A DNA stretch of 64,000 nucleotides from Oegoconia quadripuncta (Eukaryota > Arthropoda > Insecta > Lepidoptera > Autostichidae): contig OX438751.1 in the NCBI GenBank assembly GCA_949316235.1, positions 1,284,413 through 1,348,412 of the forward strand, read 5' to 3'. A program made the translations under genes and the position numbers. Positions within the stretch are counted from its first letter, which is position 1. Each line of letters begins with the position of its first letter. Below are positions 1 through 10,937 of this stretch, one piece after another. A model generated the notes under the pieces. The model was not told where the DNA came from, made no database searches, and saw only the letters and a list, made by a program, of their open reading frames with translations.

Positions 1-360
1 CAAGCGATGCAAGTATACAATACTTTGGCGTAACAATAAGTCTCACTATACCTACAAAATGCGGTCAGCCTTTTGTGTACGATTTCTCTCACGAGGAACT
101 TGGAGTAAGTCATTTATATATAGTTAACTAGCTTTCCTCCCGCGACTACATCCGTGTAGGTCTAGAAATAATGTATGAACTATCACTTGTGCTATACATT
201 ACAATAATTGATTATGGATTAGTAAAATCCATTGCGAATAGTTTAGAACAAGCGAATAGACAGACTTTGTTTGCGGATAGCGACTTTGGATTTTATGGTA
301 ACAGAAATTTGTTTTGGTTTCTATAAAGTGGTTGTAATATTACTCAGGAACGCCATTTTA
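1..360. other. No recognisable feature
   Basis: AT-rich sequence with no open frame, repeat or RNA that I can recognise. It ends at a short (ATCA)n-like run that is the tail of the retrotransposon fragment that follows. Confidence 0.5.
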
Positions 361-545
361 TCAATCAATCAATCAAGTACACTTTATTGCATAAAAATTT
401 AACAATACACTACATAAAAATAGCTTAAAATATGTACAACCAGGCGGTCTTATAGCTATTACCAGACAACCTTTAGGTAGAGAAAAAAAGTAGAACCAGT
501 AACCAAAAATAGTAATAGAAGCAAGTAGGCTGTGCACCAATGATT
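361..545 (-). mobile_element. 3'-truncated non-LTR retrotransposon tail (CR1/Jockey-like family T)
   Basis: Read on the minus strand, the fragment carries the family-T signature: a 'ctggtaatagctataagaccgc' block, then an 'aataaagtgta' box, then a short simple repeat. The same block recurs near 2400, 32380, 40700, 49130 and 57900. Only the 3' end is present and nothing is coding. The assignment to a CR1/Jockey-like LINE or a SINE that borrows its tail is inferred from the block plus a variable simple-repeat end. Confidence 0.6.
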
Positions 546-1289
546 TAAAAAAAAATAATATATACCAAATAATAGATATAAACATTCGTACTAGGTATGA
601 AGTTTTATGTGGTGAACCATTCGAATAATTGCTCAATGCAGTATGATATTGCTATAAAAGATTATTTAAGTATAGGTTCTCGACAAGCAAAACGCGAAAT
701 TCGTCGGACTTTAACGCTATTTCCTCGGGGTATTTTGATAAAGGGAATTTAGCTAAATTTATTGAGGGAACCGCTGCATCTGCGAGATCCCATCTAAATA
801 GCGCCTTGGGAATGATGCCCATCTGTGGACTGGCTTATGTGAGATCTGGAACGTTACAGAGTGTAAAATGTATTCTGGATTGCTTTATTTCAACATTTTC
901 GTTTATATCAAGGTTTTTCTATAATCAGAGGCACGAAACGAGACCGTCCCGTTTTGGTGTTTTCACACTATGCGAGATTACTTGTGATCAAGAAATATGA
1001 ATATGGAAAGGACCCCAAGTAAGGACTTTGCGGACGCACTCTATCAAGATTCAGCCCGAAAAACGATGACAGTTGATGGAGGGCAGTATATAAATAAATA
1101 ACAATTGTATTTATTTCCTCCCACAAAAGACTACAAATTCATCGACTTCATTTTTCCAAAAGAAATGTTATAGTTACTGTGTAATATTGTAATATTGTTA
1201 CAAATGAAGAGGTGTTAATGATGGTAAAGGAGAAGAGATGCCTGTTAGCCACAGTTGAGAACCGAAGGTCACTTGATACGGCACGATAT
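546..1289. other. Gene-free stretch, nothing assigned
   Basis: A short open frame at 806-1000 has no recognisable domain, and its composition resembles the surrounding noncoding DNA. No gene is supported. Confidence 0.4.
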
Positions 1290-1465
1290 TTTTTTGAAGA
1301 ACATAATTGAGGGAAAGATTGAAGGAAAGAGAGGGAAGGGTAAGACCTAGGCGCAATTACTTTGGCCAAGTCAAAGAGAAGGTGAATTTAATATCGTACC
1401 AAGAGGTTAAATCGAGGGCGGAAAGTAGAGAGACGTGGTCATTACTTCACCGACAAGAGCTCTTA
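1290..1465 (+). pseudogene. RTE-type reverse transcriptase C-terminal relic
   Basis: The plus-strand conceptual product has an IEGKIEGKRGKG block followed by a RPRRNYFGQV block and a W-containing tail. This resembles the basic 'GRGRPRR-Y' C-terminus of insect RTE-like retrotransposon proteins. The blocks lie in two frames, so a one-base shift near 1345 has broken the reading frame. The 3' end is a stop codon near 1462. Only the last 55 or so codons remain. This is a dead 5'-truncated copy. Confidence 0.55.
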
Positions 1466-2365
1466 AATTGAAGAAGAAGTTTCTGTGTATGTGGGAGATA
1501 GGAAATCCAACTAAAGTTACCCTGTGATATGGGGTCCCGGGTCCATCTATAGAAAGGGAATAATCTAAAAACTAGTAACAGAGAACCAGAGAGGTAAGAA
1601 ATTTGGGTTGCTAACAAATTAATATGCCACCATTAAGAAGTATCTCTACCATAACTTAAAATTTTTGTTCATGTGTTATGAAACAATTCAGTGTAGCTTA
1701 TTTGGATTCGTCATAATTAAACCCTATATAGATGCAAAATATTTGCAGTTTGTTACCAGGTTTTTCTTATCAATTTATGAAAAAGTTAACATCTTTAGAG
1801 TCGAGCAACTAATAAGCAAGACATCACCAGATTCATAAACATAGGTGTTGACTTACGTTACAATCACGTTCTCGCAAAACGTATAGAATTCGCCTCTCAC
1901 GTTTCGCCTCTCAAACTTATCACGATTTATCGCACGCACAAAAGGTCGAGATAAAAGAAAAATGCCCCCATTTCATATGAAATGCGATATTCGACGGAGT
2001 TGATAGAATTTTTGGATGATCTATGAATCAAATCCTAACTTAACTAACGTAGACCTTTTTGATCTATAACCGTACACCATCCTTAATGATTGAAGGTAGG
2101 TACAAAAAACCTCTATTTACTAAAAGCTGGTATGACTGTCGAAAATATAAAGGCCACTTCCATGGAACTAATCAATGATCCTATAGTATATTTGGATCAA
2201 ATTGAAGATACTTTCTTAGGGAGAACTTGAGACGCGTTTGACAATATCTCACCTGTCAGTGACGATGTAGCCAAAGATGAAGCACGCGTTCCTAATAAAT
2301 ACCTATTCTCTCTAGAATTCAATCCCAAGATTAATATTGCCGATGCAGCAAGAAGTTTCATATCT
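1466..2365. other. Gene-free stretch with one small repeat fragment
   Basis: No coding region seen. Around 2228-2310 there is a 'gacgcgtttgacaatatctcacctgtcagtgacgatgtagcc' segment (given here as a description of 2228-2268). A related segment occurs at 7085-7130, so this is a fragment of an interspersed repeat. Confidence 0.4.
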
Positions 2366-2530
2366 TACAATACAATACAATACAAATACTCTTTATTGCG
2401 CAAAATAATTTACAATAATTTTTGATGATAACAATAGAACACAATTAGGCGGTCTTATCACTAAAGGCGATCTCTTCCAGACAGCCCAGAGTCATGGGAC
2501 ATTTGTAGGTAGAAAAACAGGTAGGGTGCA
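2366..2530 (-). mobile_element. Family-T retrotransposon tail with (ATACA)n end
   Basis: On the plus strand it begins with ATACAATACAATACAA, then the complement of the polyadenylation-like box, then 'ggcggtcttatcactaaaggcgatctcttccagacag' (described, 2450-2488). It is therefore the 3' end of a minus-strand copy. The inverted copy at 40652-40802 matches it almost throughout, so the two are the closest family-T pair here. Confidence 0.7.
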
Positions 2531-3743
2531 CGATACTACTAACTAAAGAAATAATTATAGATAAGTATGCATAAATATCTTAGTCCGTATCATGAACGAA
2601 AAAGTGAAACGGTTAGTGCGAATATTCGTAAATCAACAACAAACATATCGCTAATATTCCTACTAACCCTTTATAGTAAATTTTCCCCAAATGGTATTTA
2701 ATCCTGGTATCTTCAAACTTAGAGGAAATAGACATTTTTACTAGAATTGCTTGCTACATAATCGTGACGATGAGGTTACTTTCTATCATTTATTTATTTA
2801 CTTATTCAGAAAGGAAATATTCATTTACAAATGTAACTTGCTTAAATATTTGGATACGTAAACAGTCATAAAAGTGAGTTATAAAATAAAGTAATATTTG
2901 AACTCATAAGCAACAACAAAGTATGGATTACTTTGTCTTTGTGACCTTTAAGTTTGTGATCAAATGTGAATACATTTTATCTAGACCGATTGGTCTAACA
3001 AAAAAAAACAGTCTTACTAGCTCATCCAAACACATTTGCTATCATTCCTTCTACATACATCAAGCATAGAGTTTATTATATTTCAATACTCGAAATTGTC
3101 TATGAATTCAAATTCGGATTTTCTGGATCGTCAACATTTTCTATATCACATACCATATCAAACCTTTTTTTAACTCGCTCCTTTACAATAACTTAAATAT
3201 CTATAATCGGATATTTCTTAACATTTCATATAAATGCGTCACTTGATACATTTCCCTGAGTTTATCTTTTATCTAACGTTTATCTAAATAGTCATGTTAG
3301 TGATATCTTTATCACTTCTTACATTCTTTTCATTAGTACCGTTGACTTCAAGTCAAGCGTAACATAGGTGATTCTTATTAAACGGTGGAAAGGTTTTAAA
3401 TCGCTTAGCGTTACGCTTGACCGACAGGACACCGTACCTACCCTGCAGTAGGAGTAGCTCGCATATCCCTTAATTTTTTTTAAATTGCTAATATTCTTCA
3501 CAGTCTGTTAATTTGATGGGGGTGCGTGTACCCATAAAAAGGATTTAAAGTGATGCGAGCTTTTATATACAAGAACACGATTTGTCTTTTCCTTTTTCTA
3601 GCTCTAATGTGCCAATGTTGGCTTTGCACCATCAAAGGAAAACATCTCTTTAATTAAATTTTGCACCTACCGCTTCCGACTTCTTCGTCATGAATTCGTA
3701 AAAATCTCTGTTAAAGTTCCCTTCAAATTCCTTGTTATCTTTT
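2531..3743. other. AT-rich gene-free stretch
   Basis: Very AT-rich sequence with no credible coding region. It may contain the 3' untranslated region of the minus-strand secreted-peptide gene just above; an ATTAAA-like signal lies near 3650 on that strand. Confidence 0.4.
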
Positions 3744-3972
3744 TTAATTAGTATATACCTCAATATTTCCTTGGCTATCTGTGTGTACGTTGATTACAAG
3801 TTGAATAGAACCAGATCCTATACCAATACCAGCTATCAAGTCACTCGGCACTTCCAGACCGGTAGTCTCGCCAGACACTAATGTGTCGAGGAAGCGAGGA
3901 GTCGGGGCTGATAACGTACTGGTCAGGAGAAGGATGGTGACCAGACAGGCGGTTACGATGCCGCAGTCGCTC
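3744..3972 (-). CDS. Terminal exon of a small secreted protein
   Basis: The exon begins after a good acceptor (TTTCAG, minus strand, 3978-3973) and ends with TAA at 3744. It encodes SDCGIVTACLVTILLLTSTL, then SA|PTPRFLDTL, then about 50 further residues rich in Gly, Ile and Val, ending EVYTN. The hydrophobic run followed by small residues is a signal-peptide core, with cleavage likely after ...TLSA, leaving a mature chain of about 52 residues without Cys. The open frame extends upstream only to a GTG, with no ATG, so the initiator Met must lie in an earlier exon, which I did not find. The acceptor is phase 2. No family is recognised. The role is therefore unknown beyond probable secretion. 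Confidence 0.55.
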
Positions 3973-4179
3973 CTGAAATCCACGATAAAATAATATTAAA
4001 TATAAAACTTAACTTTAAATTTTAGGTTCACATAAAAGTCATCATCTTATTTAAGAGTCTTCTTGTAGGTGGCGTTTTCCTTAAATAAAAGTAAATAAAA
4101 CACAGCCAGCATGTAGCCCTCTTTCTTTTCTGTAATCCCTGTACCTATTTAAGTCAAAGTTATGGACTTTATCTTTGCG

Positions 4180-4275
4180 AGATTTAAGATGGACACAGTC
4201 TCTTCTTACTGGAAGAGGGTAAGGTCTGTAATCAACCACGCGGGCCCAGTGCGTATTGGCGGATTTGTGAAAGAT
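4180..4275 (+). repeat. Interspersed repeat fragment
   Basis: A block containing 'ggacacag.ctc.tctcactggaagagggtaagg' and 'gggcccagtgcg.attgg.gga' is shared with 15590-15660. I recognise the motif as a very common lepidopteran dispersed repeat. It is noncoding. Confidence 0.55.
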
Positions 4276-4408
4276 TAGTGACCACGGGGCAGTCAGCGTT
4301 TTCCAGCCACTTCTGTAGGCTACGGAGTTAGTTGAACGACTGCTTTCAGTTGATAACAACCGCATACGCTGCTCATATGAAATTGCCAGTACTAATCATC
4401 TATCCCAC

Positions 4409-4542
4409 CAGCCCCGGTAGCATGACAGGCGCGATAAACATTTATGTCGCGCGAGATAATTATTTGTCCTGCTCATTCGCTTGGACGAAATATGCAACAC
4501 TCTCACTCCTACGCGACAAATGCTGTCTTGCTACGCAGGCAG
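4409..4542 (+). mobile_element. Small MITE, family M1, copy A
   Basis: One end is AGCCCCGGTAGCATGAC. The other, reverse complemented, is CTGCCTGCGTAGCAAGAC, a short imperfect terminal inverted repeat. The interior (GACAGGCGCGATAAAC ... TCATTCGCTTGGACGAAATA) is shared with 22427-22573 (inverted) and with the split copy at 42830-43606. There is no coding capacity. The superfamily is not identifiable. Confidence 0.6.
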
Positions 4543-5734
4543 TCGAAGATGAGTAGCGAATGTGAATGGGCCACGAGTCCTTCATTGAACTACGAGCTTT
4601 ATAAAAAAAATAAGTTATTTTAGCGGATATAGTAAGGAAAATACAAATCTGCGTCTACAGAATTGGCGGCCTCTGACGTAATAAATATTATATCAAAGAA
4701 CGCAGAATGCAGGAAGCGTGACGTTACCACGTCCAGGGCGACTGTGTCCACACAATTATATTTCCTTCTCGGGCTTGTAGTTGGATCCCAAACGTGAGTT
4801 TGGTAAGTGTTTGTTACAGAATACGGCATATTGTAAATATTTATTTTATTTTACTGTATTTCCTTTCTGTTTCTGTCGTTGGCTCTGTATTCTTTGAAAC
4901 CTTATTAACTTGAGATTGAGATTCAAATTCAAAATTAACGACGACAAATTATTTAGTTTCCACATTTATATATTGCGCTAAATATTTTTTTTCTTTAGTC
5001 TGATTACTTAACCTCTTGTATACGTAGATATATTATATAAAGAAGTTTAATATTTTCTAGATATATATTAAGAACCTTCGAGAAACTATGAACATAATAT
5101 CGTCTAAGTAAACAAAGCAAGCATTTTAAAGTTAAATTTCTTCGAAACGGTCGAAAGTAGTCTGCAGTGCCACATACAGACATAGGCTACAAGCTTAAAC
5201 CCTCAGGGGTTAAAAACTATAGGCACATAGTAAGTTCCGACTTTGCCGACCGAGCCTTATTCTATACTTCGCGTGTCAATTCTAAATAACACTGATTACA
5301 AATTATATCTGAAGTCGTTACTCCACTTACTTTAGTAATATATATAACTACAATAACGCTGCTTATCAAAACGAGAACCTTGTGAGGGAGAATACCAGTA
5401 TAACAAAAGATGTTTTTATATGGCGAAAAATTTCCCCAAACGCCCCCAGCGTTGACGTATTTTCCTTAAGAAGTTCTAACTTCGGGCGAACTTTTCATAG
5501 CTGGAGGTGTATTATCAAGAGCATTACATTATATTCGACCTATTTCGAAGGAACCTGGAGGCCAAATGTCCTTTAACTTATTCATGTATCTCTTCGTTTT
5601 TGCATTTGAATGTGCGTGTTTGTTTGCTTTGGGTTTTCGTGAAAATTCTAAAAGGAGAGTTTCTCCACCTTTGTTACTTTTAATTAAGTAGGTTATTACG
5701 TGTATTTTGGTAGGTTTATTATATGGTCTCTTTT
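4543..5734. other. Gene-free stretch; one unassigned minus-strand ORF
   Basis: A 69-codon ATG-initiated open frame lies on the minus strand at 4620-4829 (begins MPYSVTNTYQTHVWD). It has no domain or signal I recognise and may be chance. The rest is AT-rich with no repeat that I can name. Confidence 0.3.
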
Positions 5735-5920
5735 CTTGTTTGTTCTTCTCTGGGGAGTCAGCTTTGTGAATGAGCAGTAAATTTAAATGTAATATTAATA
5801 GTGACGTTTACAAGCGATAATTTTATCCTATGAAATAAAATATTTTCATTTGTTTTGGTCTTATATATAACTACAATAAGTTGTGCAATAAAGTGTATTT
5901 ATATTGTATTGTATTGTAAT
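5735..5920 (+). mobile_element. Jockey-like retrotransposon 3' end (family J) plus family-T end
   Basis: A conserved block runs from 'ttctctggggagtcagctttgt' to 'gataattttatcctatgaaataaaat' (5750-5845). It recurs at 33070-33135, 37808-37880 and, inverted, at 25946-26115. It is immediately followed by 'tgtgcaataaagtgta' plus a (TATTG)n run, which is the terminal piece of family T. Both are noncoding 3' ends; their adjacency suggests two sequential insertions. Confidence 0.6.
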
Positions 5921-6184
5921 ATGTGTATTATATGAATTTAGTCAGATTTCTTATTAGTGTAACGCACATGCATTGAGTACATCAGAAAATGCTACGTAAC
6001 AAAAAAATTCATTTGTAGGGATAAGGTTCAAGTGTTCTGTTCTGTGTTGTACCTTTCCTTGTGTTAGTATGATAGTATATATACATTTTGTTTGTGCGCT
6101 TATAAACAGTCCAGCATTGCTTTATGAACGAACATTTCAATCCGACCGACAAATACTAGTAAACAATCATTATTTAAAAAAAAT

Positions 6185-6948
6185 AAAGGTTTGCTCCCGC
6201 GCTGCTATCTAAATTTATGAGCGGAGCTGGGAAGACGGTAGCCGCGTATAAATAAATTTTCAAAAAATAAGAATAAAATATAATTCGGGATGCTACTTGT
6301 GTCGATACGCTTGCACCATACCATCTTCCAGTAACGTCGGATCTGCAGCCGCAACCCCTGAGAACCTCAAACGGCGCAAAAATGCTAGTCTCAGTGGACA
6401 TTATATTTTTGCTCCGTTTGGGATGGAAACCTTTAGGCCGTGGGAGCCAAGCGCTCATTGTCTTTTGCGAGAGATATCTGAGCGTCTGATCGAAGCTTCC
6501 AATGATTGGAAGGCTGGCTTCTATTTCGCTCAGAGGTTAAGTCTCGCTGTTCGAAGAGGAAACATACTTAGGCCTGTATTAATAAACCAACCTCAATACA
6601 AGTCTTGAGGCTGTATCAACCGAGATGCGTCTTAAGCAGTTGACGCTATCTCAAGCTCCGTGCTAATTTATAAACCAATCTTGAGGTTTACTCAGCTGAG
6701 ATCACTTCTCAAGTATTCGCCTCAGCGGCGAATGAATGATAGTCTTGAGTTCCGTTTTTATACGCGCACCTCTCAAGTAAGTACTGCTTGAGTATGCACG
6801 TGCTTTTCAGGTCTCAAGTTCGGTTTATTAATCAACACGTTTACTTGAGACCAGTCACAAGACTGTTCTCAATCTTGAGAATGGTTTATTAATACGGGCC
6901 TTAGCCTCTTAGGCATCCTTCCGGTTCAGCAAGATCTGGGACAATTTT
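6185..6948 (+). pseudogene. C-terminal relic of a retrotransposon reverse-transcriptase gene, split by a MITE
   Basis: The plus-strand frame from about 6345 encodes ENLKRRKNASL, HYIFAPFGMETF and FAQRLSLAVRRGN. This is the conserved C-terminal motif series (P-F-x-V/M-E-T ... QRxS-A-xxRGN) that I associate with a common lepidopteran non-LTR element. The frame is broken at 6570 by the MITE at 6571-6900. If the MITE and one TTA are skipped, it continues in frame as LSLLGILPVQQDLGQFF and a TAG at 6946-6948. The upstream part of the gene is missing, so this is a 5'-truncated dead copy. Confidence 0.6.
6571..6900. mobile_element. PIF/Harbinger-type MITE (330 bp)
   Basis: Terminal inverted repeats GGCCTGTATTAATAAACCA (6571-6589) and, reverse complemented, GGCCCGTATTAATAAACCA (6882-6900) are flanked by TTA at 6568-6570 and 6901-6903. 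TTA target duplications with GGSCC-type ends are characteristic of PIF/Harbinger elements. There is no coding capacity. Removing the element restores a retrotransposon reading frame, which independently supports the boundaries. Confidence 0.8.
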
Positions 6949-7635
6949 TTTAGTTGTAAATGTGTATTTTTTTGTTTTATTTGTAAATATGTATGAAATT
7001 CGGTATTGTTTTGTGGAGTTTATAAACGTTCAAACTGTTTCGTAAAAAATTGTTTTTTTTTTTTTTTTTATGATTGACTGGATACGCGTTTGACCACAAT
7101 CTCACCTGATGGAAAGTGACGATGTGGTCGGTAGCGATGTGACGATTGTAGCAGTTATATGGCCACAACTGGAAAAAATACTAGTACATTCAGTTTCTTT
7201 TTTTCTTCAGTAAGTTTGTATTTGAATTTATAAAAAGAAAATCACTGGTCTTCTCTTGTAGATTACTTTTTTCAGTGAAAAATATGCGATTGTTAGTGTT
7301 AAAACGGTCACAATGCTTCACGGTATCAGGTGGCGTGACTTGCAACCGAAAACATGAAGAATGAACTTTATTGGCCGATCTTAGGTAGGTACATATCAAG
7401 TCCCTAACATAACATAAATTGAATATTTTTTAAAACACCCGAAAACCTGAATTTAATAAATAAATAAAAGTAGGGAAAGCAACTGTGTTAAAGGTTAAAT
7501 GTCTTCAAAGCGGCAAAATTCGTTTTCATCAATCCTAGCTTCTTTCCCATTGTTTAATCTTAAATATAAATAAATCACACTCGAATTGGACCACTCATAT
7601 TACTTTCAGACAAAGATTAAACACAAAATTATTAT
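6949..7635. other. Gene-free stretch with repeat fragments
   Basis: It contains a T-rich run (7051-7070), a fragment at 7085-7165 related to 2228-2310, and at 7335-7420 a 'ttgcaaccgaaaacatgaagaatgaactt' type segment that recurs in direct orientation at 7910-8000. No gene is supported. Confidence 0.4.
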
Positions 7636-7872
7636 TTTTTATGCACAACGTTTAACCTCCATTACACCTGATGTTAAGTGAAGATGAGGCCAAAGGTGGA
7701 AGCGTACTGACCCGGAAACCTCATCTGTCCGGGGGACTGGCTATCGTATCTCTGACAAGCGGGACCCAACAATGCTATTAACATTACTGCTTGGCTGCAG
7801 ACTTAGATAAGATGGTGGTAGCTACCCAGGCGGATATTTAAAACGCCCTACTACCAACCAAATGTAAATTTA
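7636..7872 (-). mobile_element. tRNA-headed SINE, family B, 5'-truncated
   Basis: The minus-strand copy matches the family-B body: 'cacctgatgttaagtgaagatgagg', 'ggaagcgtactgacccgg', then 'gataagatggtggtagct.cc.aggcgga' (7668-7845). It stops before the tRNA-like head. The full-length reference in this window is at 62168-62531. Confidence 0.75.
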
Positions 7873-8417
7873 ATACTGTTCTTGAGAGATATCGACCTTG
7901 CTCCATGAGTTGCAACCAAAAACAAAAGGAATGAACTTTCTTTACCGATTTTAGGAAGGTTACATAAATCAAGTCACTAATTACAAAATAACAGGAATTG
8001 TCACTTACATGGCTCATGCAGACGAAGTATCTCGTTCGACCAATCCGATATCTCTCGAAGCTACACGAGATCTGGCTTCGAGACCGCCGACAAATCTTCT
8101 TACAGATATAACTGAACTTATCGATTCGCCGTATCATGGAGACAATAACAATCTAAAATTGAGTCTTACTGAACCAGTATTAGAGATCTTTGTTGAATTT
8201 TTGATATATTTTTTTATTATCTTGCTCTTATCTTTATCGTCAATTGAAATGTTTATGGACATTGTGTTGTAAAGTTACGGATTAGTAGTTTATATTATAT
8301 TTAAGTATAATTTTGCAAACTTTATAATGTATGTAACAATACAATATTATTATTAATCTGATAATTAGGTAAGGAATGTAGTTAATTAAGTAGAATGTTC
8401 TATGATCTTGAAGCAAT
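7873..8417. other. Gene-free stretch before the SDR array
   Basis: An 87-codon ATG frame at 8009-8272 ends in a hydrophobic run but has no recognisable family and overlaps repeat sequence shared with 7335-7420. I do not call it a gene. Confidence 0.35.
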
Positions 8418-9182
8418 TTATTTTAACAGAGCACCATTGTCAATAACATAAGACGATCCGGTGATACTCCTCGCCTTTTCACTAGCTAGAAACAGAATCA
8501 GGTCAGCCACTTCCTCTGGATCAGACACTTTCCGTAGTAAAGTTCCTTTCTTCAGCATTTCCATAAACTGATTTGATTGAGCTTCATCCAAACCGGCATT
8601 AGTAAATATATCAGTGCGCACTGGTCCAGGAGCCACTGAGTTGACACGTACTCCACTTCTCGCAAGTTCAACAGCCAGTGTTTTACTTAAATGTTCTAAA
8701 CCGGCCTTGGAAGCGTTATACGCGAAACCGGTGGCCACAAAAGCTTTGATACCAGCAGTGCTGGAGACGTTGACGATGTTCCCTTTAGTTGAGACCAGAT
8801 GTGGAGCAGCAAGGTGAGTGAGGTATGCGACGGCTCGGAGATTGGTAGCCATAATTTTGTCGTACATTTCCATGGCGTTATCAGCGAGGATTGTACTATT
8901 ATCTCCTACACCGGCATTGTTAACGAGCACGTCCAGTTTTCCATAGCGATTTATAGTATCACTCACAATTCTCTTAAGGTTGTCATCTTTACTAACATCG
9001 GCGATGATCGTCAAAGGCTTGTTACCGTTTTGTTCACATTTCTCTGCGATGTTTTTAATTTTCTTTTCGTTTCTACCGACTATGGCAACTTTGGCACCTT
9101 CAGTCGTGAATTTCAAGGCGACCGCAGCACCGATTCCCGAACTTGCTCCCGTAACTAGCGCCACTTTATTAATGAAACTCAT
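8418..9182 (-). CDS. Short-chain dehydrogenase/reductase (SDR 1)
   Basis: 254-residue intronless classical SDR, likely a cytosolic NADP(H)-dependent oxidoreductase of a small carbonyl or hydroxyl substrate; the substrate is unknown. Seen: TGASSGIG at 11-18, Arg37 after beta2 (GRN; favours NADPH), Asp62, NNAG at 88-91, Asn114, Ser140/141, Tyr155 and Lys159. The Ser-Tyr loop is two residues longer than in most of the array. The start context is AAAATG, and upstream codons are not conserved. The AATAAA signal overlaps the stop codon (8417-8422), so the 3' UTR may be very short. It is the only minus-strand member of the array and the most diverged, with TLAVELA where the others have CVALELA. A CTTATC box lies 87 bp upstream. 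The fold is certain; the function is inferred only. Confidence 0.93.
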   Translation of the reverse strand: MSFINKVALVTGASSGIGAAVALKFTTEGAKVAIVGRNEKKIKNIAEKCEQNGNKPLTIIADVSKDDNLKRIVSDTINRYGKLDVLVNNAGVGDNSTILADNAMEMYDKIMATNLRAVAYLTHLAAPHLVSTKGNIVNVSSTAGIKAFVATGFAYNASKAGLEHLSKTLAVELARSGVRVNSVAPGPVRTDIFTNAGLDEAQSNQFMEMLKKGTLLRKVSDPEEVADLILFLASEKARSITGSSYVIDNGALLK

Positions 9183-10004
9183 TTTGGTACACGTTAAGCG
9201 AGGATGATTGATAAATATGAAATAATAAACTTCATTGAAATGAAGAGCGTGCCACGCTTGTAAATAATCTTATCAGTGCGGGTGATTACAATGCTTTTTT
9301 ATTTATTATTGTAGTTACGTGGGTTACGTAAGGTACAAAACTCCAAGTATGATATATAGATAATATTATTATAAAGCAAGTAGTTCCATTTTACAGGCGA
9401 CAGTGTAACACAACTAGACAGTTGGGTACAAACTGTGCAAGCCACACGATGATGGTATCACTTCCAGTGTAGCTGCATTTACATTTCCAATAGCATCACG
9501 TGCCAATTTAAACTGGTAGTGACTGTCATTTTACCGCCGAGTGTATTATCGGCTGTTCAAAGGTGACTTTGATACGATTATAGACCATCGGATACAAATA
9601 ATGTCGGTAGTTTTGTTAATACTTGCAGATAAAAAACAAAGACTGTTTGAATAAATCTTTATATTTTTAGAATGGAAAAACGCCACCTTATTTCATATTC
9701 ACTGATACTTATGAATATTTGCAGTAACTACCTGCTACTAAAATGAATAAATAAATATAAATTGAAAAGCTAGAAAACCCTCTAAAGACTATAATATCAT
9801 CTGTGTGTTAAAAGCTAAATATATTCGGAATGTTTTCAGTCAGTCAGGTCTCTTAAGTCAGGGGACCGTGAGCATGCCCAATATTATTGTGGGCAGGAGC
9901 ATATGAGTGCGGAGCTCCACAAGCTGCGATCGCAATAGCGTCTGCTAAGCGAGGCGATTGCGGCAATCGCGCTGTAGGAGCGATTTAGAAGTATAGAATT
10001 AATG
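9183..10004. other. Upstream region of SDR 1; no other gene
   Basis: It holds the SDR 1 promoter (GATA-type box 9269-9274). Beyond that it contains AT-rich DNA with no recognised element, and a GC-richer piece at 9840-9990 that leads into the RTE relic. Confidence 0.4.
9269..9274 (+). promoter_or_regulatory. GATA-type box upstream of SDR 1
   Basis: CTTATC, followed by AG, lies 87 bp before the SDR 1 ATG (on the opposite strand). The position matches the CTTATC boxes of the other array genes. Function is inferred from position and the WGATAR consensus only. Confidence 0.5.
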
Positions 10005-10395
10005 GAATGGAAATGAGATCAATGAGAAGTATTAGTGTGACTTTGAAAAATAGAATCAGGAATAGTGTAATTAGGGAGTTATGCAGTGTGAATGAAGACG
10101 TAGTGACAAAGATTGAAAAGAGTATGCTGAGATGGTTTGGACATGTGGAGAGGATGAAAGAAGACTTACGAAGCGAAGGTGGATAGTAGTGTTGGGAAGG
10201 AAAGACCATGGCGAACGTACCATGTACAAATCGGCGACGGCTTAAAGAAAGGCTAAGTCAAGAGTACTTTAAACCTATGAACAAGCTTATATGAGCGTGA
10301 ATGAAGCAAAAGAGCTGTGTCAGGATCGTAGCAAGTGGAAGTCTGGGGTCTCTGCCTACCCTTACGGGAAACCAGCGTGACATTATGTATGTATG
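10005..10395 (+). pseudogene. RTE-type reverse transcriptase C-terminal relic
   Basis: Plus-strand fragments read LRWFGHVERM, GRKDHGERTM-like and SKWKSGVSAYPYG, with stops and frameshifts between them. This is the terminal region of an insect RTE-like element. It matches 59100-59710 over essentially the whole length, where the C-terminal frame is better preserved. It ends with 'gtatgtatg', as in the second copy. Nonfunctional. Confidence 0.65.
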
Positions 10396-10937
10396 AGAAA
10401 TGTTATAGACTGGTGCTCTGATTCATTTAATAAATCCTAATCATACTATCATGTATTTATCATTCGTTTAAAGGATTCCGTGCCGAAAGGGTCCAAACGT
10501 AGCTGAGCGTTTGGCTGTCAGTCGCGTCTTGCACTGATATGTGAAAAGATAGAAACATTCTTTCACAGTTTGTATACCGTTTTGACTCAAATTTAAAACA
10601 TATTGAGCATATAACTATTGTGGTTTCGGCACTGAAACACTCGATGAAACAAAGAAATACATCGTATTAATGGAAATCGTAAAATTAAGTTCCTATTTCA
10701 TATATTCAAGAATTCAATATAGTGTTATATATACACCTACCTATCTATACTTTGTTTTGAATCATATATATTTATTATATGTAAAAATATACTTACATAT
10801 ATATTTATCAAATGTTAATAACTGATATTATATGGTGTGGGTGTATATATGTCATAAATCCTACTTATGTATACGTACCTATTTACAAATTATTTTGAAA
10901 CCCTATGCCTACCTATTAATAATTTATATACTAAACA
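10396..10937. other. Gene-free AT-rich stretch
   Basis: Strongly AT-rich with many 'tatata' runs; no gene or repeat assigned. Confidence 0.4.
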
